Below, in pieces: positions 26,617 to 35,261 of a stretch of DNA of 64,000 nt (the first letter of the stretch is position 1; the number at the start of each line of letters is the position of its first letter). The notes below the pieces were generated by a model, which was not told the DNA's origin, made no database searches, and saw nothing but the letters and a program-made list of their open reading frames with translations. Source of the DNA: an uncultured Sphingomonadaceae bacterium (GTDB taxonomy: Bacteria; Pseudomonadota; Alphaproteobacteria; Sphingomonadales; Sphingomonadaceae); assembly GCA_902806235.1 (NCBI GenBank), contig CADCVW010000030.1, positions 21,187 through 85,186 of the forward strand, read 5' to 3'. Made by a program: the position numbers and the translations under genes.

Positions 26617-26658
26617 CCGCCGCGCTCCATAGCGCGGCGGATGGCGGAGAGGAACGGC

Positions 26659-27255
26659 ATGGCGAGGCCCCTGGTGGTCGGCATCGGCGGCACGGTCGCG
26701 ACCAATAGCTCGACGGAGCAGGCGCTGCGCCTCGCGCTCGCCGCCGCGGCGGAAGCAGGGGCGGAAACGCGGCTGTTCGGCGGCGGATATCTCGCGCAGT
26801 TGCCGCACTACATGACCGACTCCGACGCGGCCTGCACCAAGTGCGCCGAGCTGATCGAGGCGGTGCGCGCGGCGGACGGGCTGGTGATCGCCAGCCCGGG
26901 CTACCACGGCTCGATCTCCGGTCTGGTCAAGAACGCTATCGATTACCTGGAGGAAACCGCCAAGGACCCGCGCGTGTACCTGGACGGGGTGCCCGTCGGC
27001 CTGATCGCCACCGCCTACGGCTGGCAGGCGACCGGATCGACGCTGGCGACGCTCCGCTCGATTGTCCACGCGCTCCGCGGCTGGCCGACGCCGCTCGGCG
27101 CGGCAATCAACAGTTCGGGCGGCATCTTCCGCGACGGGGATTGCACAGACGCGGGGGCTGCGGGGCAGCTGCGGCTCGTCGGCCGCCAAGTGTTCGAGTT
27201 CGCGCGGCTGCGGCGCAGCGACCCGGCCGTGATGGAAACCGGCCCGCAGGCCTAG
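26659..27255 (+). CDS. NAD(P)H-dependent FMN reductase (SsuE-like flavodoxin fold)
   Basis: 198 residues of the NADPH_FMN_red family: the phosphate-binding loop GTVATNSSTEQA after strand 1, PGYHGSISGLVKNAIDYLEE (the flavin-contact SPxYHGxxSGxLKNAID signature), and GVPVGLIATAYG. Such enzymes supply FMNH2 to SsuD-type monooxygenases. A strong GGAGAGGA precedes ATG 26659. Four bases separate it from the first glycosyltransferase gene, so it is cotranscribed with the glycan operon, yet lies divergent to glpD and 3.2 kb from the monooxygenase. It could serve either. Confidence 0.9.
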   Translation: MARPLVVGIGGTVATNSSTEQALRLALAAAAEAGAETRLFGGGYLAQLPHYMTDSDAACTKCAELIEAVRAADGLVIASPGYHGSISGLVKNAIDYLEETAKDPRVYLDGVPVGLIATAYGWQATGSTLATLRSIVHALRGWPTPLGAAINSSGGIFRDGDCTDAGAAGQLRLVGRQVFEFARLRRSDPAVMETGPQA

Positions 27256-27259
27256 CGTC

Positions 27260-28324
27260 ATGCGCGTCTTGCTCACGGCCGACGCGGTCGGCGGGGTGTG
27301 GACCTACGCACTCGACCTCGCCCGCGCGCTCGCGCCGCTCGACGTAGAGGCGGTGGTCGCCGTGATGGGTCCGTCGCCCGGCCCGGCGTTGCGGGAAGCG
27401 GGAAGCGGTATCCAGCTGATCGACACGGGGCTGCCGCTCGACTGGCTGACTGACGACCGCTCGGCCGCCCGGCGCGCCGGCGAGGCGCTGGCCGCGCTCG
27501 CCGCGGAGGAGCGCGTGGACCTCGTCCACCTCAACGCCCCGCCGCTGGCAGTCGCGCCCTTCCCCGTCCCCGTGCTCGCCGTCGCGCACAGTTCGGTCGC
27601 GACCTGGTGGACGGCGGTGAAGGGTGCGGAGTTGCTGCCGGCCGACTTCGCATGGCGCGCGGCGCAGTTCGGCGAAGGGCTGCGTGTCGCCGCCCGCGTC
27701 GCTGCGCCGAGCGCCGCCTACGCCGACGCGGTGGCGCGAACCTACGGCCTGCCCGCGCGTCCGACGGTCGTCCACAATGCCCGCGCTCTGCTGTCCCTGA
27801 CGCCCACCGTCGCGCCCGCGTCCCACGCGTTCACCGCCGGCCGCCTATGGGACGAGGGGAAAGGGACGGCGACCCTCGACCGCGCGGCCGCGCTCGCCGC
27901 GGTACCGGTCCTCGCCGCGGGCCCGCTTCTCGGACCGAACGGCGTACGGGCCGAGGCGCCGCACCTCTGCTGCATAGGCAATCTCTCCGAACCCGAGCTG
28001 TTGGCGCGGCTGGCTGAGCGCCCGATCTTTGTCTCCGCCGCGCTATACGAGCCTTTCGGCCTGTCAGTGCTGGAGGCAGCGCACTTTGGCTGCGCGCTGG
28101 TTCTATCCGAAAATTCTACCTTTCGCGAGTTATGGGACGGAGCGGCACGCTTCGTGCCAGCGCGCGACGCGGAAGCCTATGCCGCGGCGCTGGATGCGCT
28201 GGTGGCCGACAGGCCGGAACGCGCGCTACTCGGGGCGGCGGCGCGGGCGCGGGCCGGGCGGTTCACGGTGGAACGACAGGCGCGGGCGTATCTGACGCTG
28301 TACCGGGAAATGCTCATCGAGTAG
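27260..28324 (+). CDS. Glycosyltransferase family 4 protein
   Basis: 354 residues, GT-B fold. The start MRVLLTADAVGGVWTYALDLA is the N-terminal acceptor-side Rossmann domain with a GGVW loop; the C-terminal domain has AGRLWDEGKG and the retaining-GT EPFGLSVLEAAHFGCA (E-x7-E) nucleotide-sugar motif. No membrane segment. It transfers a sugar from a nucleotide donor to an unknown acceptor. Four bases after the FMN reductase gene; first glycan gene of an eight-gene overlapping operon. Confidence 0.9.
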   Translation: MRVLLTADAVGGVWTYALDLARALAPLDVEAVVAVMGPSPGPALREAGSGIQLIDTGLPLDWLTDDRSAARRAGEALAALAAEERVDLVHLNAPPLAVAPFPVPVLAVAHSSVATWWTAVKGAELLPADFAWRAAQFGEGLRVAARVAAPSAAYADAVARTYGLPARPTVVHNARALLSLTPTVAPASHAFTAGRLWDEGKGTATLDRAAALAAVPVLAAGPLLGPNGVRAEAPHLCCIGNLSEPELLARLAERPIFVSAALYEPFGLSVLEAAHFGCALVLSENSTFRELWDGAARFVPARDAEAYAAALDALVADRPERALLGAAARARAGRFTVERQARAYLTLYREMLIE

Positions 28325-28391
28325 CACCAACGAACAAGGGCCCATGTTCCCTGCTTGCGGGCGCGCAACGAATCGGCCAAGCCGTCGCGCC

Positions 28392-29483
28392 ATGAAGATC
28401 GTCGTCTTCGGCCTCACCGTCAGCTCCTCTTGGGGCAACGGCCACGCGACGCTCTGGCGCGGGCTGATCCGCGCGCTCGACCGGCTCGGGCACCGGGTGG
28501 TCTTCTTCGAACGCGACGTCGACTACTACGCCCATTTCCGGGATCTCCGAGCGTTGCCTGGCGCGTCGGAGCTGGTACTGTACCCCGATTGGACGGCTGC
28601 GCGCGAGCGCGCGGCGCGGGAAGTGGCGGACGCCGACGTGGCGATGACCACCTCCTATTGCCCCGACGCGGTCGCCGCCGCCGCGCTGATCGCGGAGCGC
28701 GCGCCCGCCGCCAAGCTGTTCTACGATCTCGACACGCCGGTGACGCTCGCCAAGCTGGCCGCGGGCGAACATCCCGCCTACTTGCCAGCGCACGGGCTGG
28801 GCGACTTCGACCTCGTGCTCAGCTATACAGGGGGCGCGGCGCTCGATGCGCTGCGCGACCGGCTCGGCGCGCGCGAGGCGGTCCCGCTTTACGGCCATGC
28901 CGATCCCGAGCAGCACCGCCCCGGCCCCCCTGACGCGCACTTCGCGGGCGACCTGTCCTACCTCGGCACCTACGCCGGCGACCGGCAGAACGCCTTGCGG
29001 GAGCTGTTCATCGAGCCCGCAAAGCTTCGCCCGGCGCAGCGATTCGTTCTCGGTGGCTCGGGCTACCCAGAAGACTTTCCCTGGACGGACAACATCTTCT
29101 TCGTCCGGCACTTACCGCCGCCCGACCACCCGAGCTTCTTTTCTTCGTCGAGGCTGACCCTCAACATCACCCGCGCCGACATGGCGGCGATGGGTTGGTG
29201 CCCGTCCGGCCGCCTGTTCGAGGCGGCGCTGTGCGGTTGCCCGCTGCTCAGCGACGATTGGGAAGGGCTCGATCGCTTCTTCGTCCCTGGCGAGGAGCTG
29301 CTGATCGCCCGTACCCGCGAGGACAGCGTCGCCGCCCTCGACCTCGGCGCGGCGGAGCTCGCCGCCGTCGCCCGCCGCGCCCGCGAGCGGGTGCTCGCCG
29401 AGCACACGAGCGAGCACCGCGCGCGCGCGCTGACCGAACTGGTCCGGGGCATCGCCGCGCCGCAGCGCGCGGCGGCGGAGTAG
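28392..29483 (+). CDS. CgeB-like glycosyltransferase
   Basis: 363 residues. The start MKIVVFGLTVSSSWGNGHATLWRGLIRAL and the C-terminal GRLFEAALCGCPLLSDDWEGLDRFFVPGEELLIA match the CgeB/GT1-like family known from Bacillus spore-crust glycosylation. The middle has LFYDLDTPVT and LSYLGTYAGDRQ. No signal peptide or membrane helix. ATG 28392 is chosen; the preceding in-frame 16 codons are not conserved-looking. Likely adds or modifies a sugar in the same pathway as the neighbouring GT4 enzymes. Confidence 0.85.
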   Translation: MKIVVFGLTVSSSWGNGHATLWRGLIRALDRLGHRVVFFERDVDYYAHFRDLRALPGASELVLYPDWTAARERAAREVADADVAMTTSYCPDAVAAAALIAERAPAAKLFYDLDTPVTLAKLAAGEHPAYLPAHGLGDFDLVLSYTGGAALDALRDRLGAREAVPLYGHADPEQHRPGPPDAHFAGDLSYLGTYAGDRQNALRELFIEPAKLRPAQRFVLGGSGYPEDFPWTDNIFFVRHLPPPDHPSFFSSSRLTLNITRADMAAMGWCPSGRLFEAALCGCPLLSDDWEGLDRFFVPGEELLIARTREDSVAALDLGAAELAAVARRARERVLAEHTSEHRARALTELVRGIAAPQRAAAE

Positions 29484-29488
29484 GCGAC

Positions 29489-30247
29489 ATGTGGGGCATC
29501 ATCCCGGCCGCCGGCAACGGCACGCGCATCCAGCCGCTCGCCTTCTCTAAGGAACTGCTGCCCGTAGGCGCGCGCGAGGGCGTCGGCGCGGGCGTCGCAG
29601 AGCGTCCCAAGGCGGTGAGCGAATATCTCGTCGAGCGCATGGTGGCGGGCGGGGCGACCAAGATCGCCTTCGTGATCTCGCCCGGCAAATCGGACATCAT
29701 GGAATATTACGCGCGGCAGGAGGGCGGGCCGAGCATGGCCTACGTCGTCCAGCCGAAGGCGGTCGGCCTGTGCGACGCGATCTTCCGCGCCCACCCAGTG
29801 ATCGGGGCGGACGAGCCGGTGATCGTGGGGTTGCCCGACACCATCTGGTTCCCGGAGGAGGCACTGGCGTCGCTGCCGGACGACCGATTGAGCTTCCTTC
29901 TCTTCCCGGTCGAGCGGCCGGAGCTGTTCGACGCGGTGCGGACGGACGACGCGGGCAACATAAGGGAGATCCAAGTCAAGCAGGCGGACGCCGCGACGCG
30001 CTGGATTTGGGGCGCGTTCAAGATGCCCGGGCGCTTGTTCCACGAGCTGCGCGCCTTCTGGGCCGCGCGGCCGGAGCCGGACGAATATGTCGGGACGCTG
30101 GTGAACGCCTGGCTGGCGCAGGGCGGTTCGGCGGTCGGCGTGCGCGCGGGCGAGAGCTACGTGGACGTCGGCACGCTCGATGGGTATCGCTCGGCAATAC
30201 AGCTGCTGCGGCCGGAGCCGGCGGCGGGAGCGGGCCGGGCCGCGTGA
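29489..30247 (+). CDS. Sugar-phosphate nucleotidyltransferase
   Basis: 252 residues, GT-A-like nucleotidyltransferase fold. The N-terminal pyrophosphorylase signature is GIIPAAGNGTRIQPLAFSKELLPV; later PKAVSEYLVERMVAGGATKI, VQPKAVGLCDAI and VGLPDTIWFP (metal-site Asp). It should make an NDP-sugar from a sugar 1-phosphate. The family resembles RmlA/GalU but lacks the RmlA tetramer extension, so the base and sugar are open. The convergent phosphohexomutase at 33840 could supply its hexose 1-phosphate. Stop overlaps the next ATG by one base. Confidence 0.88.
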   Translation: MWGIIPAAGNGTRIQPLAFSKELLPVGAREGVGAGVAERPKAVSEYLVERMVAGGATKIAFVISPGKSDIMEYYARQEGGPSMAYVVQPKAVGLCDAIFRAHPVIGADEPVIVGLPDTIWFPEEALASLPDDRLSFLLFPVERPELFDAVRTDDAGNIREIQVKQADAATRWIWGAFKMPGRLFHELRAFWAARPEPDEYVGTLVNAWLAQGGSAVGVRAGESYVDVGTLDGYRSAIQLLRPEPAAGAGRAA

Positions 30248-31026
30248 TGGACCTCCCCGCCCGGCTCGCCGCCGGGGAGCCGATCACCGAACCCGTGCTC
30301 CTCGTCGTCGGGCATCCCGACGACGAGACGGTGAGCCTGGGCGCGGCGCTGCCGCGCTTCGCCGACCTGACGATCCTGCACCTCACTGATGGTGCGCCGC
30401 GCGACGGGGTAGACGCGCGGCGGCACGGGTTCGCCCGAGTGGACGACTATGCGGCGGCGCGGCGGTGCGAGCTGGATGAGGCGCTCCGCTCGCTCGGCGT
30501 CGCTCCGCGCCGGATCGCGCTCGGCCTGCCCGACCAGGAGGCGCTGGGCGGGTTGCCGGCGATCCTCGACGTGCTCCGGGCCGAGCTACCCCGCCACCGC
30601 GCAGTACTCACCCATCCTTACGAGCACGGCCACCCGGATCATGACACTGCCGCCCTCGCCGTCGCGCTCGCGACGCGGGAAGCCGACATCAACTATGTCG
30701 AGTTCGCCTCCTACCATCGCGGCCCGGACGGCGACGTCTTTGGCCGGTTCTGGCCGGACTTGGCGAGTCCCGAAGTCGAGCTGCCTATCGATGCCGCTGC
30801 GCTGGAGCGCAAGGCGGCGGCGCTCTCCTGCTTCCGCACCCAGCAGGGCACGCTGGCGCTGCTCCCGCTCGCTCCCGAACGGCTGCGGCGCGCGCCGGCC
30901 TACGACTTCGCCGCGGCCGCGCCGCCGGGCGAGGCGTGGTACGATCGCCTCGGTTGGGCGACGACGGCCGAGCGCTGGCGGTCGGAGGTCGCGGAGCTTC
31001 TGCGTGCCGCAGCGGAGCCCGCGTGA
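30247..31026 (+). CDS. PIG-L family N-acetyl sugar deacetylase
   Basis: 259 residues of the LmbE/PIG-L family. The zinc-binding VGHPDDET motif is at about residues 23-30 and the second zinc ligand region is HPYEHGHPDHDT. Family members (MshB, BshB, PIG-L) remove the acetyl group from GlcNAc glycosides. Combined with the neighbouring GT4 and acyltransferase genes it recalls the mycothiol/bacillithiol plan (glycosylate, deacetylate, re-acylate), but no cysteine ligase is present. ATG 30247 overlaps the previous stop. Confidence 0.9.
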   Translation: MDLPARLAAGEPITEPVLLVVGHPDDETVSLGAALPRFADLTILHLTDGAPRDGVDARRHGFARVDDYAAARRCELDEALRSLGVAPRRIALGLPDQEALGGLPAILDVLRAELPRHRAVLTHPYEHGHPDHDTAALAVALATREADINYVEFASYHRGPDGDVFGRFWPDLASPEVELPIDAAALERKAAALSCFRTQQGTLALLPLAPERLRRAPAYDFAAAAPPGEAWYDRLGWATTAERWRSEVAELLRAAAEPA

Positions 31027-32048
31027 GCCTGACGGTGCTCAGCGTCGCCTACCCGTTCGCCCCGGTATCGCCCGATCCGGTGGGCGGGGCGGAGGCCGTG
31101 CTCGCCGCGGTCGACGCGGCGCTGGTCGCCGCGGGCCATCGCTCGCTGGTGATCGCGCAGGAAGGATCGCGGGTGGCGGGGGTGCTTCTGCCTGTGCCCG
31201 CCGTCCGCGGCGAGATCGACGACGCGGCGCGCGAGCGCGTCCACGCCGTCGTTCGCGCCACGATCAGCGATGTCCTCGCGCGCGAGCGGGTGGACGCGGT
31301 CCACCTCCACGGGATCGACTTCGGCGCCTACCTGCCGCCGCCGGGCCCGCCCGCGCTGGTCACCCTGCACCTGCCGCTCGATTGGTATCCGGCGGACGCG
31401 CTCCGCCCTGCTCGGCCGCGGACCTTCCTCCACCCCGTTTCGCCGAGCCAGGCGCGCGCCGCGCTTCCCGGGGCGGCGCTCGAGTCGCCGATCGAGAACG
31501 GCGTGGCGCTGCCGCCGCGCGCGCCGACCAAGCGGTGCTACGCCTTCGCGCTCGGCCGCATCTGCCCGGAAAAAGGCTTCGACGACGCGCTGGACGCCGC
31601 GCGTGCGGTCGACGCGCCCTTGCTGCTGGCGGGCGAAGCGTTTCCGTATGCCGAGCACCAGGCTCACCTGCGTAACGCGATCTTACCCCGGCTGGACTCG
31701 CGCCGCCGCTGGCTCGGTGCGGTCGCGGGCGCGCGCAAGCGGCGGCTCCTAGCCGGCGCGCGCTGCCTGCTCGTGCCGAGCAAGGCGCCCGAAACCTCGT
31801 CGCTCGTCGCCATGGAAGCGCTCGCCGCGGGCACGCCAGTGATCGCTTACCGGGCCGGCGCGTTGCCCGACATCGTGGAGGACGGCGTGACGGGGTATCT
31901 GGTGGACGGGCCGGCGGAGATGGCGGCGGCGATCGGGCGGGCGGGTGAGATCGGCTCCGCCGCGTGCCGCGCCGCCGCCGGCGCGCGCTTCTCGCGAGAG
32001 CGCATGACGGACGCCTACCTCGCTCGCTACGCGGAGCTCGCCGCATGA
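31023..32048 (+). CDS. Glycosyltransferase family 4 protein
   Basis: 341 residues, GT-B fold. N-terminal SPDPVGGAEAVLAAVDAAL is the usual GGAE acceptor-loop; the middle has HLHGID and LPLDWYP; the C-terminal domain has GRICPEKGFDDAL and the donor motif SSLVAMEALAAGTPVIAYRAGALPDIVEDGVTGYLV. Start GTG 31023 overlaps the PIG-L stop (GTGA). The second retaining glycosyltransferase in the operon, so the product probably carries at least two sugars. Confidence 0.9.
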   Translation: MSLTVLSVAYPFAPVSPDPVGGAEAVLAAVDAALVAAGHRSLVIAQEGSRVAGVLLPVPAVRGEIDDAARERVHAVVRATISDVLARERVDAVHLHGIDFGAYLPPPGPPALVTLHLPLDWYPADALRPARPRTFLHPVSPSQARAALPGAALESPIENGVALPPRAPTKRCYAFALGRICPEKGFDDALDAARAVDAPLLLAGEAFPYAEHQAHLRNAILPRLDSRRRWLGAVAGARKRRLLAGARCLLVPSKAPETSSLVAMEALAAGTPVIAYRAGALPDIVEDGVTGYLVDGPAEMAAAIGRAGEIGSAACRAAAGARFSRERMTDAYLARYAELAA

Positions 32049-32896
32049 GCAACGTTGCGGCCCTTCCCCTGCGTTGGGAGCGGGCGCTCGCCCGTCATCG
32101 CGCGGGCGAGCTGTCCGCGCCCGTGGCACTGGCGCAACTGCTGCTGGCCGGGGAAGAGGCGAACGTGGCGGAAGCGCTCGCCGGCCGGCCAGGCTGCGAG
32201 GAGATCGTCGCGCTCGCTCGCGCCAACGCGGGGCGGCTCGACGTGTTGCGCGAACTCGTCGCCGACCTGGGCGGCGCGGACGCGTCCGTAGAGGGGACGC
32301 GCGCGCTGTTCGATCACCTGGCCGCGCGCGCGCCCGAAGCGGGGGTCGCCATCTACTCGCTCGGCGACCCGGCGCTGCTCGACGCGGCGACCGCCGAGCT
32401 CGTGGAGGTCATCGAGCGCTGGGCGGGGCTGGCCGGACGGGACCTGTTCGACTTCGGCTGCGGCATCGGCCGGGTGTCGGTCGCCGCCGCGTCCCGCGCG
32501 CGATCGGTGCTCGGGCTGGACCTGTCGCCGGGCATGCTGGCGGAAGCGCGCCGCCGCGCGGCCGGGCTCGCCGACGTGCGCTTCGTGCTCGGCGACGGGC
32601 GCGGTCTGGAGCCCGTGCCGGACGCGAGCGTCGACGTGGCGATCGCCGCCGACAGCGTGCCTTTTCTGGTGAGCGCGGGCGACGATCTGCTCGACCGCCA
32701 TTTCGGCGAGTTCGCCCGCTCACTGCGGCCCGGCGGCGACCTGCTCGTGTTCAACTGGTCCTACCGCGGCAATCCGGCCGCCGACATCGCTGACGCGCGT
32801 CGGCTGGCCGCCGCGCACGGCTTCGCCGTCCTGCGCGCGGGCGAAGCGCCGTTCCGTCTCTGGGACGGCGTCGGCTTCCACCTGCGCCGCGCGTGA
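32045..32896 (+). CDS. Class I SAM-dependent methyltransferase
   Basis: 283 residues. A roughly 120-residue helical N-terminal extension precedes a Rossmann-like methyltransferase domain: motif I LFDFGCGIGRVSVAA, VLGLDLSPGMLAEAR, FVLGDGRGLEPVPDASVDVAIAADSVPF and SLRPGGDLLVFNWSY. The acceptor is unknown; an O- or N-methylation of the glycoside made by this operon is the simple reading. ATG 32045 overlaps the preceding stop (ATGA). Confidence 0.88.
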   Translation: MSNVAALPLRWERALARHRAGELSAPVALAQLLLAGEEANVAEALAGRPGCEEIVALARANAGRLDVLRELVADLGGADASVEGTRALFDHLAARAPEAGVAIYSLGDPALLDAATAELVEVIERWAGLAGRDLFDFGCGIGRVSVAAASRARSVLGLDLSPGMLAEARRRAAGLADVRFVLGDGRGLEPVPDASVDVAIAADSVPFLVSAGDDLLDRHFGEFARSLRPGGDLLVFNWSYRGNPAADIADARRLAAAHGFAVLRAGEAPFRLWDGVGFHLRRA

Positions 32897-33843
32897 TCGA
32901 CCCTGCCGAGCACTGGGCGCTGTGGCGTCGCGACCCGCGCGCGACGCCGTTCCAGTCTCCCGCGTGGCTGGGTGCCTGGTGGAAGCATTTGGGCGGCGGC
33001 GAGCGGATCGACCTCGCCGCGCGCAAGGCCGACGGCGCGCTCGTCGGTCTGCTGCCCGCCTTCGTCTGGGTGGACGAAGGCACGCGCAAGCTCGTGCCGG
33101 TCGGCGCGGGGCACAGCGACTACCTCGATGCGCTGATCGATCCAGCGCATGACGGTCGCGCGCTCACCGGCTTGGCCGCCGCGCTCGACGCGGAGCGCGC
33201 GCGCTTCGACGAGGTATTCCTGCCCGACCTGCGCGCCGACTCGCCGCTACTGCGCCTGAGCCGGAGCTGGGCGGTGCGGGACGAGCCGGGCGAGGTCTGC
33301 CCGGTGGCGCGCTTCGATGCGGGCGCGCCGCTGCTCGCGCAGCTGAGCAAGACGCGCCGCCGCAAGGTGGTGCACGACCGGCATCGCGCCGAGGCTCTGG
33401 GCGGCGTGTCCGTCGCGCTGGCTGCGCCGGACGAGGTCGACGGCGCGCTTCATGCGCTGTTCGCGCTCCACGCCACGCGCTGGGCGACGGTGGGAGCAGT
33501 CGGCGTGCTCGCCGACCCCAAGGTGCAAGCCTTCCACCGCGCCGCCGCGCCCGCGCTAGCGGGGGCGGGGCTGCTCCGGTTGGTGCTGGTGCGGCGCGAG
33601 GGGCGGATCGTCGCGGTGCTGCTCGGCTTCGCCGACGGGCGGCGCGGCTATTCCTACATCAACGGCGTGGATCACTCGGCGCCCAAGCAGAGCTTCGGCA
33701 CGCTAGCCTTCGAAGCGCTGATCGAAGACGCGCTGCGCGGCGGCGCGACCGAGTTCCACTTCCTGCGCGGGGAGGAGCCGTACAAATACGGCTGGGGCGC
33801 GGAGCCGACGCGGACGGTGCGGCGGGTAATGCGATCCGCCTAG
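32893..33843 (+). CDS. GNAT-fold acyltransferase (CelD/BcsL, FemAB-like)
   Basis: 316 residues with the two-GNAT-domain layout of the BioF2-like/CelD family: FQSPAWLGAWWKHLGGG near the start, LSKTRRRKVVHDRHRAE in the middle, RREGRIVAVLLGFADGRRGYSYINGVD and a C-terminal FHFLRGEEPYKYGWGAEP. Members acylate sugars or amino sugars in extracellular polysaccharide and antibiotic pathways. It could acylate an amino group freed by the PIG-L enzyme. Start GTG 32893 overlaps the methyltransferase stop; the stop overlaps the convergent phosphohexomutase stop by 4 bases. Confidence 0.85.
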   Translation: MIDPAEHWALWRRDPRATPFQSPAWLGAWWKHLGGGERIDLAARKADGALVGLLPAFVWVDEGTRKLVPVGAGHSDYLDALIDPAHDGRALTGLAAALDAERARFDEVFLPDLRADSPLLRLSRSWAVRDEPGEVCPVARFDAGAPLLAQLSKTRRRKVVHDRHRAEALGGVSVALAAPDEVDGALHALFALHATRWATVGAVGVLADPKVQAFHRAAAPALAGAGLLRLVLVRREGRIVAVLLGFADGRRGYSYINGVDHSAPKQSFGTLAFEALIEDALRGGATEFHFLRGEEPYKYGWGAEPTRTVRRVMRSA

Positions 33844-35186
33844 ATGACGAGGTTCGCGTCGCGCAGAAGGCCTTGGAGCTGATTGAGCAGCCGGTCGCGC
33901 CCGGCCTCGCTCCACCCTTCAACCCGCGCGGTAAGCTTGGGCTCGGTGCCGGAACTCCGCAGTAGCCACCAGCCGTCGGGGGTGGAGACGCGCAGCCCGT
34001 CCGTGCGGTCGGCGTCCGGGGCGCGCGCCGCGACTGCCGAAAGCACTCGCGCCTTGTCCTCGTCGGGGCAGGGAAGGCGCAGTTCGGGCGTGGCGTAGGT
34101 GGCTGGGAGCGCGCGGCGGAACTCGGCCAGACTTCGCCCCGAACGGTGCAAGGCGCCCAGCGCACGCATCGCGACGTACAGGCCGTCGTCGGCGTGATGC
34201 CAGCGGTCGCCGAAGAAGATGTGACCGCTCATTTCGCCCGCGAGCGGCGCGCCCTCCGCCAGCATCCGCTCTCGGACGAGGACGTAGCCGGACGGGCCCA
34301 TCACCGCCCGCCCGCCCGCCGCGGCGACGCCGTCGAACAGCACGGCGCTCGACTTCACGTCGGCGACGACCGGCGCGCCCGGTCGCTCGGTGAGCACGTC
34401 GCACGCGAGCAGCAGGATCAGCTGGTCCGCCCAGACAATCGCGCCCTCCTCGTCCACCATGCCCACTCGGTCGCCGTCACCGTCGAAGGCGAGACCGAGG
34501 TCGGCGCGCTCAAGGACCACCGCGGCGCGCAAATCTTCCAAGTTCTCCGGCACCGACGGGTCGGGGTGATGGTTCGGGAAGCGGCCATCGATTGCCGTGT
34601 GCAGCAGGACGTGGTGGCCGGGCATCGCGCCCGCGAGCCGTTCCACCATGGCGCCCGTTGCCCCATTGCCGCTGTCCCAGGCGAGCCGTCGCGGGACCGG
34701 CGGCGCTTCGGCGAGTAGCGCTCCCAAGTAAGCATTGCTCACGTCGCGTTCCGCGACCGAACCGCCGGTTCGCTCCTCCACCGCGACCTCCCACAACTCG
34801 CCCAGCGCCGCCCCGTGGACGGGCGCGCCGCCGAGCAGCAACTTGAAGCCGTTCTGGTCCGGCGGGTTGTGCGAGCCCGTCACCATGATCCCGCCGTCGA
34901 GCCCGAGCCGGTGGACCGCAAAGGAGACCGTCGGCGTCGGCCCGAGCGGCAGCCGCACGACGGGCAGCCCGCCGCGAACGAGCCCATCGACCAGCGCCGC
35001 TTCCAGCGTGGGCGAGCTCAACCGCCCGTCGCGCGACACGGCAACGCCTCGCACGCCGAGTCCCCGCGCGCGCGCGAGCGCGGCGAAGCGCAGGCCCAGA
35101 GCGCGGGCGTCGTCCTCGTCCAGCGTGCTGCCGACGGTGCCGCGCAGGTCGTAGGCGCGGCGGAGCTTCGGGTTAAGCGGGTGCAA
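33840..35186 (-). CDS. Phosphomannomutase/phosphoglucomutase
   Basis: 448 residues of the alpha-D-phosphohexomutase family. All four site loops are present: phosphoserine loop GIMVTGSHNPP, metal loop AFDGDGDRVG, sugar-binding GEMSGHIFF, and phosphate loop RSSGTEPK. It interconverts hexose 6- and 1-phosphates (glucose and/or mannose). The start is TTG 35186 with AAGG 8 bases upstream; the family N-terminus RAYDLRGTVG follows at once. Convergent with and touching the glycan operon, for which it could make the hexose 1-phosphate. Confidence 0.92.
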   Translation of the reverse strand: MHPLNPKLRRAYDLRGTVGSTLDEDDARALGLRFAALARARGLGVRGVAVSRDGRLSSPTLEAALVDGLVRGGLPVVRLPLGPTPTVSFAVHRLGLDGGIMVTGSHNPPDQNGFKLLLGGAPVHGAALGELWEVAVEERTGGSVAERDVSNAYLGALLAEAPPVPRRLAWDSGNGATGAMVERLAGAMPGHHVLLHTAIDGRFPNHHPDPSVPENLEDLRAAVVLERADLGLAFDGDGDRVGMVDEEGAIVWADQLILLLACDVLTERPGAPVVADVKSSAVLFDGVAAAGGRAVMGPSGYVLVRERMLAEGAPLAGEMSGHIFFGDRWHHADDGLYVAMRALGALHRSGRSLAEFRRALPATYATPELRLPCPDEDKARVLSAVAARAPDADRTDGLRVSTPDGWWLLRSSGTEPKLTARVEGWSEAGRDRLLNQLQGLLRDANLVI

Positions 35187-35261
35187 GCGATGACCTTGGA
35201 CGTGGGTGACCCTACCGCTCCATCGTCAGCGCTGCGCTTGCCGAAGGACGCGCCGTCCCGC

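Noticed and set aside
26659-32896. Mycothiol or bacillithiol biosynthesis
   Set aside because: GT4 and PIG-L families fit, but no cysteine ligase or thiol-specific gene is present and extra enzymes (CgeB, methyltransferase, nucleotidyltransferase) do not belong to those pathways.
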